From Oceanospirillum sp048270425 (GTDB lineage: Bacteria; Pseudomonadota; Gammaproteobacteria; Pseudomonadales; Halomonadaceae), in the NCBI GenBank assembly GCA_048270425.1, contig JBLWSY010000017.1:29676-93675 (forward strand): a stretch of DNA of 64,000 nucleotides, written 5' to 3'. This document shows positions 30,523 to 40,030 of the stretch, piece after piece. The translations under genes were made by a program, and so were the position numbers. Each line of letters opens with the position of its first letter. Position 1 is the first letter of the stretch. The notes under the pieces are model-generated. The model worked only from the letters and a program-made list of their open reading frames with translations. It searched no databases and was not told where the DNA came from.

Positions 30523-31869
30523 ATGGAAGCCGTAGCCAGGTTTCTCAAAGAGAACGCAATCTCAGAAGTTGAATCCACCCTACCGGACATGACCGGTAAC
30601 GCCCGTGGCAAATTTTACCCGCCCCAGAAGTTCCTCGACGAAAATGGTGGCCGTATCCCGGAAACCCTGCTGGTACAAACCGTAACCGGTGACTGGGCAG
30701 CAAACCACTTCGACATTGTCGATGCCGCTGACCGCGATATGCTGCTCAGGCCTGACCCGGACACATTGCGTGTTGTGCCCTGGGCTAATGAGCCAACCGC
30801 TCAGGTGATCAACGACTGCTACACCTTTGATGGCGAACTGCACCCGCTTTCCAGCCGTTCCATCCTACGTAAAGTATTGGCTCTGTTTGAAAAAGAAGGG
30901 CTCAAGCCGGTGATCGCGCCGGAAGTTGAGTTCTATCTGGTACAGAAAAACATCGACCCGGATTATCACCTGAAGCCCGCTATCGGCCGCTCTGGTCGTC
31001 GTGAAACAGCCCGCCAGTCTTACAGCATTGATGCGGTTAATGAGTTCGATCCATTAGTGGATACCCTCTATAACTACTGCGAAGCTCAGGGGCTGGATGT
31101 AGACACCCTGATTCACGAAACCGGTGCCGCTCAGATGGAGATCAACTTCCTCCATGGTGACCCGCTTAAGCTGGCCGACCAGGTATTTGTTTTTAAGCGC
31201 ACCCTACGTGAAGCCGCCATGAAGCACGGTGCCTACGCCACCTTTATGGCCAAGCCGATGGAAGAAGAACCGGGCAGCTCTATGCACATTCACCAGAGTC
31301 TGATCGACATCAAGACCGGTGAAAACATCTTTGCCGGCAAAGATGGCGAGAAATTCAGCCCTGAGTTCTATCACTATCTGGGCGGACTACAGAAGTACAC
31401 GCCCAACGCGATCAGCTTTTTCGCGCCAAATGTGAACTCCTATCGTCGTTTTACACCGGATATGTCTGCCCCGGTAAACACCAAGTGGGGTATTGATAAC
31501 CGCACCACAGGTTTGCGTGCCCCCGAAGCCCCACCAGCAGGAACACGCATCGAAAACCGTTTTCCCGGTGCCGACTGCAACCCGTATCTGGCCATAGCAG
31601 CCAGCCTTGCCTGTGGTTATCTCGGCCTGAAGCAAAAGCTCGAGCCCAGCAAGCCAACTACAGATGCCGCCGCGGAAGAAGGTGATCAGGTAGAGGTAGC
31701 CCGTACCCTTGAGGAAGGCCTGCGTCTGCTGGAAGACTGCCCGGAACTGCGCGAAATCTTCGGCTGCCAGTTCGTTGATGCCTTCATTGGTGTGAAACGT
31801 GCCGAGTTTGAGACCTTTAACAAGGTGATCAGCTCATGGGAACGTGAATACCTGCTGCTGACCGTTTAA
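30523..31869 (+). CDS. puuA: Gamma-glutamylpolyamine synthetase (glutamine synthetase family), copy 1
   Basis: The 448-residue protein is of the GlnA fold with the polyamine/amine subgroup look of PuuA/SpuI. It has PEVEFYLVQK near 133, ETGAAQMEINFLHGDPL near 212, FMAKPMEEEPGSSMHIHQSL near 250 (metal and substrate residues), NSYRRF, and RIENRFPGADCNPYLAIAAS near 350. It ligates glutamate to an amine such as putrescine using ATP, the first step of the Puu route. AAGGTGA lies 5 nt before the ATG. It is divergent from puuB1 and followed by a strong terminator, then potF1. Confidence 0.85.
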   Translation: MEAVARFLKENAISEVESTLPDMTGNARGKFYPPQKFLDENGGRIPETLLVQTVTGDWAANHFDIVDAADRDMLLRPDPDTLRVVPWANEPTAQVINDCYTFDGELHPLSSRSILRKVLALFEKEGLKPVIAPEVEFYLVQKNIDPDYHLKPAIGRSGRRETARQSYSIDAVNEFDPLVDTLYNYCEAQGLDVDTLIHETGAAQMEINFLHGDPLKLADQVFVFKRTLREAAMKHGAYATFMAKPMEEEPGSSMHIHQSLIDIKTGENIFAGKDGEKFSPEFYHYLGGLQKYTPNAISFFAPNVNSYRRFTPDMSAPVNTKWGIDNRTTGLRAPEAPPAGTRIENRFPGADCNPYLAIAASLACGYLGLKQKLEPSKPTTDAAAEEGDQVEVARTLEEGLRLLEDCPELREIFGCQFVDAFIGVKRAEFETFNKVISSWEREYLLLTV

Positions 31870-31875
31870 AAGTGC

Positions 31876-31913
31876 CACTGAAGCCTGAACACCATCAGGC
31901 TTCAGTGTTTTTT
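31876..31913 (+). terminator. Terminator of puuA1
   Basis: CACTGAAGCCTGA (31876-31888) and TCAGGCTTCAGTG (31895-31907) form a perfect 13-bp stem with a 6-nt loop and a T6 run. The rest of the 303-nt gap to potF1 shows nothing further. Confidence 0.92.
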
Positions 31914-32172
31914 ACACCATGAACAATAGCCTATCGGGCTTTTTTCTGACTGTTATCAAACATCAGATCAATAAAAACAAAAGATTAACGGGTTAAAGCC
32001 TTTTCAGTGTCTTTTAAAACTGAAAAAATCACACCCCGTGGCGGGCTTTATCCCGATACCGTTCCTTTAGGGGAAAATGCGACCTAAGCCTTTGTTTCTG
32101 AATTACTAAAATTCAGCCCTAACAAAGCGCCCTAACGCTAAAAATGACAGAAAAAACAGGAAAGGAAAGCTG

Positions 32173-33288
32173 ATGAAAAAAACGATAATGCCCCGTCTCA
32201 AGCTGACCCTCTCAGCCCTGACTCTGGCCTTTACCGCTGCGACGGCACAGGCAGAAGAAGTGCTGAATTTCTATAACTGGTCGGACTATATCGCCGAAGA
32301 CACCATCGCCAAGTTTGAAAAAGAAACAGGCATCAAGGTGAACTACGACGTTTACGACAGCAACGAAATTCTGGAAGCCAAACTTCTGGCAGGTAACTCA
32401 GGTTACGATCTGGTGGTTCCAAGCTCACACTTTATGGAACTTCAGATTAAGGCCGGCATCTTTATGAAGCTTAACAAAGACGAGCTGCCGAACCTGAAAC
32501 ACCTTGATCCGTCCCTGATGAAAACCCTGAGCAAAAAAGACCCGAACAACCAGTACGGTGTTCCTTATCTGTGGGGCACAACAGGTATTGGTTACAACCC
32601 GGAAATGGTAAAAAAAGCTCTGGGTGAAGATGCTCCGGTTAACAGTTGGGATCTGGTCTTTAAACCGGAAAACATCAAAAAGCTGCAGGAATGTGGTGTA
32701 ACCTTCCTGGATTCTGCCGATGAAATGATTCCTTTTGCCCTGAACTATCTGGGTAAAAACCCAACCAGCAGCAAGCGCAGCGACTACAAAATGAGCGCCC
32801 CGGCAGCCAAACTGCTGACCTCCGTTCGCCCTTACGTGAAACAGTTCACCTCGTCTCAGTATGTAAACGATCTGGCTAACGGCGACAGCTGTGTGGCGGT
32901 GGGTTATTCCGGTGATGTCTTCCAGGCAGCAGCCCGTGCCGAAGAAGCCGGTAACGGTGTAGAAGTGCTGTACACCATCCCGAAAGAAGGTACCGAGATC
33001 TGGTTCGATATGCTGCTGATTCCGGCTGATTCCCCTAACGCTGAGAACGCGCACAAGTTCATCAACTTCCTGCTGCGTCCTGAGATCATCGCCGAGATCA
33101 CGGACTACGTTTGGTATGCAAACCCGAACAAAGACGCAACCGAACTGGTTGATCCTGAGATTGTAGGTGATCCAGCCATCTATCCTGATGATGAAACCAA
33201 AGCCAAGCTCTACATGACCGACAAACCCTCTATGGCAGTTCTGAAAGTGCGTAACCGTCTGTGGACCGATATCAAAACCGGCCGCTAA
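32173..33288 (+). CDS. potF: Periplasmic polyamine-binding protein, PotF/SpuD type, copy 1
   Basis: The 371-residue protein has a cleavable signal peptide (basic start, hydrophobic core, ATAQAEE cleavage near residue 27). The PotF/PotD mature signature follows: VLNFYNWSDYIAEDTIAKFE, then GYDLVVPSSHFME, YGVPYLWGTTGIGYNPE and AVGYSGDVFQAA. It would deliver putrescine or spermidine to the PotGHI permease. It is alone, between two terminators; the permease genes lie 6 kb away with a second binding protein. GGAAAG lies 4-9 nt before the ATG. Confidence 0.9.
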   Translation: MKKTIMPRLKLTLSALTLAFTAATAQAEEVLNFYNWSDYIAEDTIAKFEKETGIKVNYDVYDSNEILEAKLLAGNSGYDLVVPSSHFMELQIKAGIFMKLNKDELPNLKHLDPSLMKTLSKKDPNNQYGVPYLWGTTGIGYNPEMVKKALGEDAPVNSWDLVFKPENIKKLQECGVTFLDSADEMIPFALNYLGKNPTSSKRSDYKMSAPAAKLLTSVRPYVKQFTSSQYVNDLANGDSCVAVGYSGDVFQAAARAEEAGNGVEVLYTIPKEGTEIWFDMLLIPADSPNAENAHKFINFLLRPEIIAEITDYVWYANPNKDATELVDPEIVGDPAIYPDDETKAKLYMTDKPSMAVLKVRNRLWTDIKTGR

Positions 33289-33333
33289 TCGCGCACTGAC
33301 CTGAAAAGGTCACGTCGTAATGAGATAGAAGTT

Positions 33334-33369
33334 AAGCCCCGCCCTTGGCAACAAGCGCGGGGCTTTTCT
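33334..33369 (+). terminator. Terminator of potF1
   Basis: AAGCCCCGC (33334-33342) pairs with GCGGGGCTT (33356-33364) and is followed by TT and more T. The remaining gap to 33595 holds no gene I can support. Confidence 0.85.
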
Positions 33370-33595
33370 TTACCTGCGTCTTCCTGCAAAAAACCGCCAA
33401 TGAATTGCTGTTGCACTTCCCTACACAGCCTTTACAAAACCTCAACAGTGGTTTTTTCACCTTATGCTTAAATTAAGATCCTATTGATTCCATCCATATA
33501 TCCATTCGGAACTGCACGGCAGCCAAGAGCTGTGGCGAAGACAGGATGTCTGAGCGTCCGGTTCCGCAAGGGAAAGCACAACGAGGAAAACCACC

Positions 33596-34318
33596 ATGAC
33601 GACTTTGTTCTCACTATTGCGCTCTCTGCTACTGATCGCTTTGATGGCAACCGGTATGGTGATGCTGGCAAACAACGCTAATGCTGCCGTTAAGAGCGCA
33701 ACAGAGTTTTACTCCCAAAGCGCTGATCCACTGGAAACCGAAGCTAACCGCCTTCGCAAACAGACTGAAAAAGCTCTGCAACTGCACCAGCAACTGCTGC
33801 ACAACAAGATCGAAACCCGCGAAGCCTTTCACGGCGAACTCTACCAGCTGACCACCGCTGAAAAATTCACACAGGATATTCTCAACCCCGCCCGCTTTCG
33901 TATCGGCATTCCATCCAAGCGAGGAATCGAGGCTGATCAGTACCCGGCGATTATGATCTCCCTGACCAAAGACGCACCCAAAAACACCCGCTCGGCAGAG
34001 ATTCGCGATCTGGTACGTAGCGAAAACCGCCGCTACGAAGAGGTACTGAAGGACAACGAGAAGGCCTTCGAAGAGGTTCAGGAGCTGCTGGCCTACGTTA
34101 AAGACCTGCGCGAACAGATCAGCATGAGCCGCACCGGTAAAGAAGCCAAACGTAAGTACGAGATCTACCTGCGCCGCCTCTCCAGCGCCAAGGTTCAGTA
34201 CTACACTGCCCTGAATGAGTTTTGTGTGGCGGCAGCACAGGCCGAGTTTAACGGCCTTACTGGCAAGCGCCTGATTCCCGGTGGTTCACCGTTTCAGCTA
34301 AGAGGTGCGGGTAGTTAA
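33596..34318 (+). CDS. Secreted coiled-coil protein of unknown function
   Basis: The 240-residue protein has a signal peptide (hydrophobic LLLIALMATGMVMLA, likely cleavage after ANNANA near residue 30). A largely helical, charged body with long coiled-coil stretches follows (residues 45-80 and 130-185; ENRRYEEVLKDNEKAFEEVQ). I do not recognise a family. GAGGAAA precedes the ATG. It is monocistronic with a strong terminator after it, located between potF1 and an unknown A+T-rich gene; nothing links it to polyamine use except position. Confidence 0.7.
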   Translation: MTTLFSLLRSLLLIALMATGMVMLANNANAAVKSATEFYSQSADPLETEANRLRKQTEKALQLHQQLLHNKIETREAFHGELYQLTTAEKFTQDILNPARFRIGIPSKRGIEADQYPAIMISLTKDAPKNTRSAEIRDLVRSENRRYEEVLKDNEKAFEEVQELLAYVKDLREQISMSRTGKEAKRKYEIYLRRLSSAKVQYYTALNEFCVAAAQAEFNGLTGKRLIPGGSPFQLRGAGS

Positions 34319-34346
34319 TCAACTCATTTGTCGCTATAGTTGCCCC

Positions 34347-34382
34347 AAAAAAAGCCTGAAAGCTTAGCTCTCAGGCTTTTTT
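34347..34382 (+). terminator. Rho-independent terminator
   Basis: AGCCTGAAAGC (34353-34363) pairs with GCTCTCAGGCT (34367-34377) with one mismatch, flanked by A7 and T6, so it may work on both strands. Confidence 0.85.
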
Positions 34383-34431
34383 ATATCTGTCTACTTCACG
34401 GACTAAAACCTCAATTGACGAGAAACCCACC

Positions 34432-35079
34432 ATGAAAAAAAAGGAATTTTTAGATTTTTATAAAACCCGCTTCAAGGCAAAAAATCATGGTCGAGGGGAG
34501 TGGGAATTCGTTATCAAAGAGGAGGGAAAGGCAGGATATCTGAAAATCATGCCGAGCCTTCTGAAAAGTCCTCCGATCCAGCGTATCGATTCTGGGGCTT
34601 CAATGTCCCCCTCCTGGTATGCGGAATTGCTTCATGAAATCAATGGCCATACCGAACTTGATTTTTTGTTTCTGATGGGTGACGAAAGAATGTTGATGCC
34701 GAAAGGTGAAAAATGGTTTGTGAAAGAATTAATACCAGAAGAGGGTGAGATTTTTGAGGAGCACCTTGAAGACAATTTGAAAGAGGTATTGGCCTGGTAT
34801 GAGTTTGTTCAACAACCGGACATTATTGCTGCTGACTTGGCTTTTCATTACGCGCTAGGCGATTGTGTTAACAATGCAGGCTTCGGTGGAGCCCAAACAA
34901 AATTTTGTTACGCCAATGTCTTAAAGGGGAATGTTGAGCTTTTGCAGGCAGAAAGAGACGCTATGGCTAATGGGACTAGCCCGTTACCACCCGCTTTCAC
35001 ATTAGAGTTTTTTGAAAACTGTGTCCGTATTGCCAAAGAGTATCGTAGTGGCGCTAGGGTTTGTCCTATTGATTTTTAG
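34432..35079 (+). CDS. Hypothetical protein, 215 aa
   Basis: This is a soluble, acidic protein of unknown family. It has a basic N-terminus (MKKKEFLDFYKTRFKAKNHG) and stretches such as GHTELDFLFLMGDERMLMP, DLAFHYALGDCVNNAGFGG and FENCVRIAKEY. Base composition is more A+T-rich than its neighbours and codon use looks foreign, which suggests recent acquisition. No clear ribosome binding site is seen; GAGAAA lies 10 nt upstream. It stands alone between two hairpins. Confidence 0.65.
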   Translation: MKKKEFLDFYKTRFKAKNHGRGEWEFVIKEEGKAGYLKIMPSLLKSPPIQRIDSGASMSPSWYAELLHEINGHTELDFLFLMGDERMLMPKGEKWFVKELIPEEGEIFEEHLEDNLKEVLAWYEFVQQPDIIAADLAFHYALGDCVNNAGFGGAQTKFCYANVLKGNVELLQAERDAMANGTSPLPPAFTLEFFENCVRIAKEYRSGARVCPIDF

Positions 35080-35133
35080 TGTGCCCGCACCTACCTATCC
35101 GCTCTGAGTGAATCCAGCAATCACAAACTTAAA

Positions 35134-35166
35134 ACGCCAGCTAACTGCTAAAACAGAAGCTGGCGT
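35134..35166 (-). terminator. Hairpin terminator candidate of the first amidotransferase gene
   Basis: ACGCCAGCT (35134-35142) pairs with AGCTGGCGT (35158-35166). On the minus strand the stem is followed by TTTTAAG, a weak T-run. Confidence 0.6.
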
Positions 35167-35199
35167 ATAAGAAGATGTTTAAGAGGGTACAATCAGAAA

Positions 35200-35937
35200 T
35201 TAGCGACTCACACCCTGCTGAATAAAGCGGGCGATCCACTGCCCTGCCTGAGCATCATCCAGCGCATCTTTTGCAAGGCCGTTAAGGGCGGGTTGCAGTT
35301 CTTCCTCCGGGAAGACCACGCCCAGATCGGCCCGCAGCAGATCATTCTCATACTGGCGATGAAACTCGGGGTGGCCCTGAACTGTCAGGATATGATCGCC
35401 CCAGACAAGGCCTGCATTAGCGCAACGAGGGGCGCTGGCAAACACCCGGCAGTCTTTGGGAATATCCAGCACCTGATCCTGATGGATGGCGTTAATGGCG
35501 AACGCTGTAACTGGCTCACTGTTATCACCATCTGCAAAGCATGGCAGCTGCTCAGTCACCTGATACTGTTTGATACCCAGATTCCAGCCGCCATCAAATT
35601 TCTCGACCCGTCCCCCAAGAGCTTCAGCGATGATCTGATGACCAAAGCAGATGCCCACTAACGGGCGTTTCTCTTCGTGCAGGGTTCGGATCAGGGCCCT
35701 CAGAGGCTCCATCCACGGCAGATTATCATAAACCCCGTTTGCAGAACCGGTAATCAGCCAGGCGTCGCATTCGCCGGTGCTAACGGGAAACTCGCCATCA
35801 ATAACCGAGTAGCGGCGGTAGGCAAAAGCGACATCGGTAGCATTCAGCAGGCGTTCAAACAGATCGGCAAAGGTGCCGTGCTGCTCCTGCAGTGATTGCG
35901 GGCCGGTGTCGGTAATTAAGATCCCCAGTTTTATCAT
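35200..35937 (-). CDS. Class I glutamine amidotransferase-like hydrolase, copy 1
   Basis: The 245-residue GATase1-fold protein has the nucleophile elbow VGICFGHQIIAEALGG near residue 90 and the His-Glu pair in VQGHPEF near 185, so the triad is complete. It is not fused to a synthetase. In this setting it is a candidate for the gamma-glutamyl-GABA hydrolase step (PuuD role), which releases glutamate and GABA, although PuuD itself belongs to a different class I subgroup. ATG at 35937 gives the family start MIKLGILITD; the extension to 35979 is not conserved. A paralog is at 38260. Confidence 0.8.
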   Translation of the reverse strand: MIKLGILITDTGPQSLQEQHGTFADLFERLLNATDVAFAYRRYSVIDGEFPVSTGECDAWLITGSANGVYDNLPWMEPLRALIRTLHEEKRPLVGICFGHQIIAEALGGRVEKFDGGWNLGIKQYQVTEQLPCFADGDNSEPVTAFAINAIHQDQVLDIPKDCRVFASAPRCANAGLVWGDHILTVQGHPEFHRQYENDLLRADLGVVFPEEELQPALNGLAKDALDDAQAGQWIARFIQQGVSR

Positions 35938-36028
35938 GGAGGGTGTTTCCTTCTGCCTGTTACTTGTTGTCTGTACCAAAAACTAAAAAGCTAAAGTCCG
36001 AAATAATACCGAAAGAGTCGTGAAATCT

Positions 36029-38065
36029 TTAAACCTTAAAACGCGCGGTCAGCCCGGCCAGATTATCCGATAGCGTCAGCAGGCGCTCACTCTGGTGAGA
36101 AGAACGCTCTGCGCCATCAGTGGTCTGGGTGGTAATCGTATGAATCTCACTCAGACTGTGACTGATATCCGCCACGGTGCTGCTCTGCTGATCGGTAGCG
36201 GTCGCCACCTGAGCATTCATCTGGCTCATGGAGTGTACGGTATCACTCACCTGATGCAGCGCCTCAAGGCTTGTATTCAGCTGCTGACTGTACTGGGTGG
36301 CTTCTTCGCTGCAACCGGACAGCGTGCTGGCGGCTTGCTGAGCGCCTTCCTGCAAGCGCAGGATGATATTTTCGATCTCACCCACGGATTCCTGTGTGCG
36401 GGAGGCGAGAGAACGCACCTCATCGGCAACAACGGCAAAGCCCCGGCCTGCTTCACCGGCACGGGCAGCTTCGATAGCGGCATTAAGCGCCAGCAGATTG
36501 GTTTGCTCGGCCACAGAGCGAATCACATCAATAACATCACTGATGCCATCGCTGCGCTCTTTAAGATCAGCAACCTGCTGCATGGATAGCTGCACCTGAT
36601 CCGCCAGATGGGCAATCGCCTGACGACTCTCTTCCAGGTCGTGATGACTGGAGTGCAGAACGTCCTCCGCCTGCTGGGCACTGACACGGGTTTGTTCCGC
36701 ATGTTCTGCCACTTCACGGGCACTGGCTTCCATTTGGCTTGCAGTTGCCGCCAAACGGTTGGTCTGGGTGCTCTGCTGCTCGGCACCGGTCAGGGTCTGC
36801 TCACCGATGGTCTGGCTGATCTGGGCGGCTTCATGTACCGACTGAACGGTATGGCTGATCTGATCTACCAGATCGTGCAGATGCTGCGCCAGTGTATTGG
36901 TGCTGACCGCAACCTGAGTAATCTCATCGTTACCTTGCACTGGCACGCGGGTGGTCAGATCGCCTTCGGCAATACGGCCAATCGCCCCCACTAGACGCGA
37001 CAACGCTTTCTGCAGATAACGGATCAGGCGAACCCCCAGCACCAGTGACAACATCAAAGCGGCTAATGCACCGATAACAATAATGCTTTTACCCTGCGCC
37101 AGCGTTTCCAGCGTGCTGGCGGTTGCACTACCCGCCTGTTCACGGGCGGTTTGGATAAAGGTGGCGATCTGTTGTTCGCTCTGGGCCACTAACTGCTCGA
37201 TCTGACTCAGCAGCTGTTCCGATTCCTGCATCGCTTTAAGGGCCGCCAGATGCTGTTGCAGACTCAGTTCAGGCTGAGTCAACTGCTCTTTATAGGGCTG
37301 CCAGGTTTCATTCAGAATGGTGGCAACCTCAGGATCCAACTCGGGCGTTTTGGCGATCGCTTTATCAATGGTAGCCAGCTTGCGCTCAACATCAGCGGCG
37401 GCAGCCTGAGCGGATGGATAATCGGTCATCTGCAGCAACTCACGGATACCGGAGTTCATAAAGGCGATATCATCGCGAATAGGCTTTAAAACCGACAGGT
37501 ATTCGTAGCGAAATTCCTCAAAGAGCAGGTCTTCCAGGGTGTAGCCCATCTCAGAGGTAAGGTATTTAAAGTCGCGACTCTGATCCTCAACAATTGCCAT
37601 TCCCTTATGGTAGGTTACCTGCGCCTGCACCATACGGGCGGCCAGCCGGAAGATCTCAGCACTGAGCTGCTCGGCTTCATCAACGCCCTTTACCCCCAGA
37701 CTTTTCAACTGAGTAAAATCCTGCTCAAACTCCTGCCCTAAGGCATTCAGGCGTTTATCAATGGTCGCTTTGTCTGCCTGTTGGCCAGATAGCAACTGTA
37801 ATAGCAGATATTTGGTTTCGGCCAGATTGCCCCGCAGGTTGCCGCTAAGGTAAACCCTGGGAGAGGCCTTGTTGACGACCACGCCGACATCCCGCCCTAC
37901 AGTATTAAAACTGTAATAGGCGCTGGCAGACGTGAGCATGAAAAGCAGCAGTATAAGACCCAGCGTCAAAGTAATGCGCTGGCTGACAGAAAGAGACGCG
38001 AAACGGGAAAAGCCGCGACCATTCGCGGCAGAAGGCGTCGATGCCATAGGTGCAGTTGCTGGCAT
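36029..38065 (-). CDS. Methyl-accepting chemotaxis protein
   Basis: The 678-residue receptor has a first transmembrane helix at about residues 30-50 and a long helical periplasmic sensor of some 280 residues. A second transmembrane helix follows (SIIVIGALAALMLSLVLG near 335), then HAMP and the cytoplasmic signalling domain with the conserved hairpin EQTNLLALNAAIEAARAGEA. The sensor is of the helical-bundle (HBM-like) type. Its place between two amidotransferase genes of the polyamine region makes a polyamine or amine ligand possible. GAGG lies about 10 nt before the ATG. Confidence 0.92.
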   Translation of the reverse strand: MPATAPMASTPSAANGRGFSRFASLSVSQRITLTLGLILLLFMLTSASAYYSFNTVGRDVGVVVNKASPRVYLSGNLRGNLAETKYLLLQLLSGQQADKATIDKRLNALGQEFEQDFTQLKSLGVKGVDEAEQLSAEIFRLAARMVQAQVTYHKGMAIVEDQSRDFKYLTSEMGYTLEDLLFEEFRYEYLSVLKPIRDDIAFMNSGIRELLQMTDYPSAQAAAADVERKLATIDKAIAKTPELDPEVATILNETWQPYKEQLTQPELSLQQHLAALKAMQESEQLLSQIEQLVAQSEQQIATFIQTAREQAGSATASTLETLAQGKSIIVIGALAALMLSLVLGVRLIRYLQKALSRLVGAIGRIAEGDLTTRVPVQGNDEITQVAVSTNTLAQHLHDLVDQISHTVQSVHEAAQISQTIGEQTLTGAEQQSTQTNRLAATASQMEASAREVAEHAEQTRVSAQQAEDVLHSSHHDLEESRQAIAHLADQVQLSMQQVADLKERSDGISDVIDVIRSVAEQTNLLALNAAIEAARAGEAGRGFAVVADEVRSLASRTQESVGEIENIILRLQEGAQQAASTLSGCSEEATQYSQQLNTSLEALHQVSDTVHSMSQMNAQVATATDQQSSTVADISHSLSEIHTITTQTTDGAERSSHQSERLLTLSDNLAGLTARFKV

Positions 38066-38211
38066 AATCGTTTACCTCGTGCAGCAGCAACGCTGCCCAG
38101 AATAGGTTTTCCGACAATCAGTGCCGGTTCGTTATTATTGGTGGTCAGTCTTGCTAATAGATAAGGCGATAACCGCCGTCTTATCGTATGAATACAGGGT
38201 CAGAAGCCTGC

Positions 38212-38249
38212 AAAAAAGCTATGCAGCCGATGCAGTTCAGCTGCATAGC
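38212..38249 (-). terminator. Terminator of the second amidotransferase gene
   Basis: GCTATGCAGC (38218-38227) and GCTGCATAGC (38240-38249) form a perfect 10-bp stem; on the minus strand it is followed by T6. Confidence 0.88.
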
Positions 38250-38259
38250 CTGGGGTGTA

Positions 38260-38988
38260 TCAGGACTTAGGTGCGCGCTGATTCAGAAAGTCAGCCATCC
38301 AGTGCGCTACCATCACAGAATCAATCTGCGCGTCCTTCTCATTAACCGTTGCCAAACCCAGCTCTGCGGTTTCATCAGGGATCACTTCACCTTTACGCAG
38401 AGTGATCAGCTGATTTTCGTAGCTGAGGTTAAATTCAGGGTGGGCCTGTAAGGTCATAATCCGGTCGTCGTAAACCAATCCCGCGTAGGTACAGAAATCA
38501 GAGGAGGCAAAAACCTGCGCATTATCCGGCAGGTCCAGTACCTGATCCTGATGCATCGCGCTGATGCAGAACGACGATGGTGCGCCTTTGAGGAAGTCAA
38601 ACGCGGGCTTCACTTCGTAGCTGTGCAGGCCAACACCCCAACCACCGGCGTATTTATCAACACGACCACCAAAGGCTTCCGCAATAATCTGATGACCAAA
38701 GCAGATACCAACAAGAGGGCGGTTTGCAGCGTGAATCTCCAGAATCAGCTCTTTCAGCTGCTGCATCCAGGGCAGATTCTGGTACACGTTGAACTTAGAG
38801 CCGGTAATAATCCAGCCATCACAGTCGGTCGCACTGCCAGGAAAACGACCATCACGGACATCAAAAACCTGATATTCAAAGCTATGCCCGGACTGCTGGA
38901 ACAGCTGTACAAACATATCCGCGTAGGAACCGTAGTCGTTCAATAACTCATCTGGCGTAATACCGGTCGCCAAAATACCAATTTTCAT
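38260..38988 (-). CDS. Class I glutamine amidotransferase-like hydrolase, copy 2
   Basis: The 242-residue paralog of the protein at 35200 has VGICFGHQIIAEAFGGRVDK near residue 95 and LQAHPEF near 185, so its Cys-His-Glu triad is complete. The start is ATG at 38988 (MKIGILATGI) with CAGGTG upstream. It lies downstream of potI on the same strand but behind a strong hairpin at 39144, so it is probably transcribed partly on its own. Likely role as for copy 1: hydrolysis of a gamma-glutamyl intermediate. Confidence 0.8.
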   Translation of the reverse strand: MKIGILATGITPDELLNDYGSYADMFVQLFQQSGHSFEYQVFDVRDGRFPGSATDCDGWIITGSKFNVYQNLPWMQQLKELILEIHAANRPLVGICFGHQIIAEAFGGRVDKYAGGWGVGLHSYEVKPAFDFLKGAPSSFCISAMHQDQVLDLPDNAQVFASSDFCTYAGLVYDDRIMTLQAHPEFNLSYENQLITLRKGEVIPDETAELGLATVNEKDAQIDSVMVAHWMADFLNQRAPKS

Positions 38989-39143
38989 TTTAAGCACCTG
39001 TTGCGCTGTTTTATGTCATAAAAACACAGCAAAAGAGTTTTAACTCTAAAAAAAACGTTAAAACCCTACCATCCTGTTTACTTATGCGATTAAGCAGAGG
39101 ATGTCTGATAAAAAAGTGATACAAAAATTTAACGGGACAAGGT

Positions 39144-39188
39144 CCTGTCTGCCGGATGGATTCATCTCAACCCGATCCGGCAAACAGG
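39144..39188. terminator. Large hairpin after potI
   Basis: CCTGTCTGCCGGAT (39144-39157) pairs with ATCCGGCAAACAGG (39175-39188) with one mismatch. It lies 24 nt past the potI stop. T-runs are short on both sides, so it may be a terminator or an RNA-stabilising hairpin. Confidence 0.65.
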
Positions 39189-39211
39189 ATTCTTTTGGTC
39201 AAAAACCGCTA

Positions 39212-40030
39212 TCAGTTATCCGGCTGAGCCAGCAGACGAGCCTGACGACGCATCTGGTACATGGCTCCGATCACACCCAGGGCAACCACCACAATCATCA
39301 GGGTTGCCAGCGCGTTCACTTCCGGGGTTACCCCTAAGCGCACTTTGGAGAAGATCACCATTGGCAGGGTGCTGTTACCCGGACCGGAAACGAAGCTGGC
39401 GATAACCAGATCATCCAGAGACAGAGTAAAGGACAGCAGCCAACCAGAGATGATCGCCGGTGAGATCAACGGCAGTGTCACCAGGAAGAACAGGGAGGAT
39501 GGCTTAGCACCCAGATCCATCGCAGCTTCTTCCAGGGACTCATCCATTGAGGACAAACGAGCCTGCACGATCACCGCCACATACGCCATACAGAAGGTGG
39601 TATGCGCGATAATAATGGTGCCGGTGCCACGGCCTGCCGGCCAGCCGAAAGCAGCTTCCATCGCCACAAACAGCAGCAGCAGAGACAGACCTGTAATCAC
39701 TTCCGGCATTACCAGAGGTGCAGAGATCCAGCCGGACAGAATCATCTTGCCGCGGAACGGCCCGAAACGACTCAGAACAAAGCCCGCCATGGTGCCCAGC
39801 ACCACGGCCAGAGAGGCCGTGATAAAGGCGATCTTAAAGCTGAGCAGCGCCGCATCGATAATCTGATCATTCCGGAACAGCTCGGCATACCACTTCAGCG
39901 ACCAACCACCCCAAACCGTTACCAGTTTGGAGGCGTTAAAGCTGTAAACAATCAGAGCAATAATCGGAGCGTAGAGAAAAAGAAAGCCCAGACCCGCACT
40001 GGTATTCAGAAATAGTGAACGGCGTTTCAT
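39212..40030 (-). CDS. potI: Polyamine ABC transporter permease PotI
   Basis: The 272-residue inner-membrane permease has six hydrophobic helices and the EAA loop SLEEAAMDLGAKPSSLFFLV near residue 170, which contacts the ATPase. It is the second permease of the putrescine-type system. Its ATG overlaps the potH stop (TAATG), showing coupling. Order potF2-potG-potH-potI is the E. coli potFGHI order. Confidence 0.92.
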   Translation of the reverse strand: MKRRSLFLNTSAGLGFLFLYAPIIALIVYSFNASKLVTVWGGWSLKWYAELFRNDQIIDAALLSFKIAFITASLAVVLGTMAGFVLSRFGPFRGKMILSGWISAPLVMPEVITGLSLLLLFVAMEAAFGWPAGRGTGTIIIAHTTFCMAYVAVIVQARLSSMDESLEEAAMDLGAKPSSLFFLVTLPLISPAIISGWLLSFTLSLDDLVIASFVSGPGNSTLPMVIFSKVRLGVTPEVNALATLMIVVVALGVIGAMYQMRRQARLLAQPDN

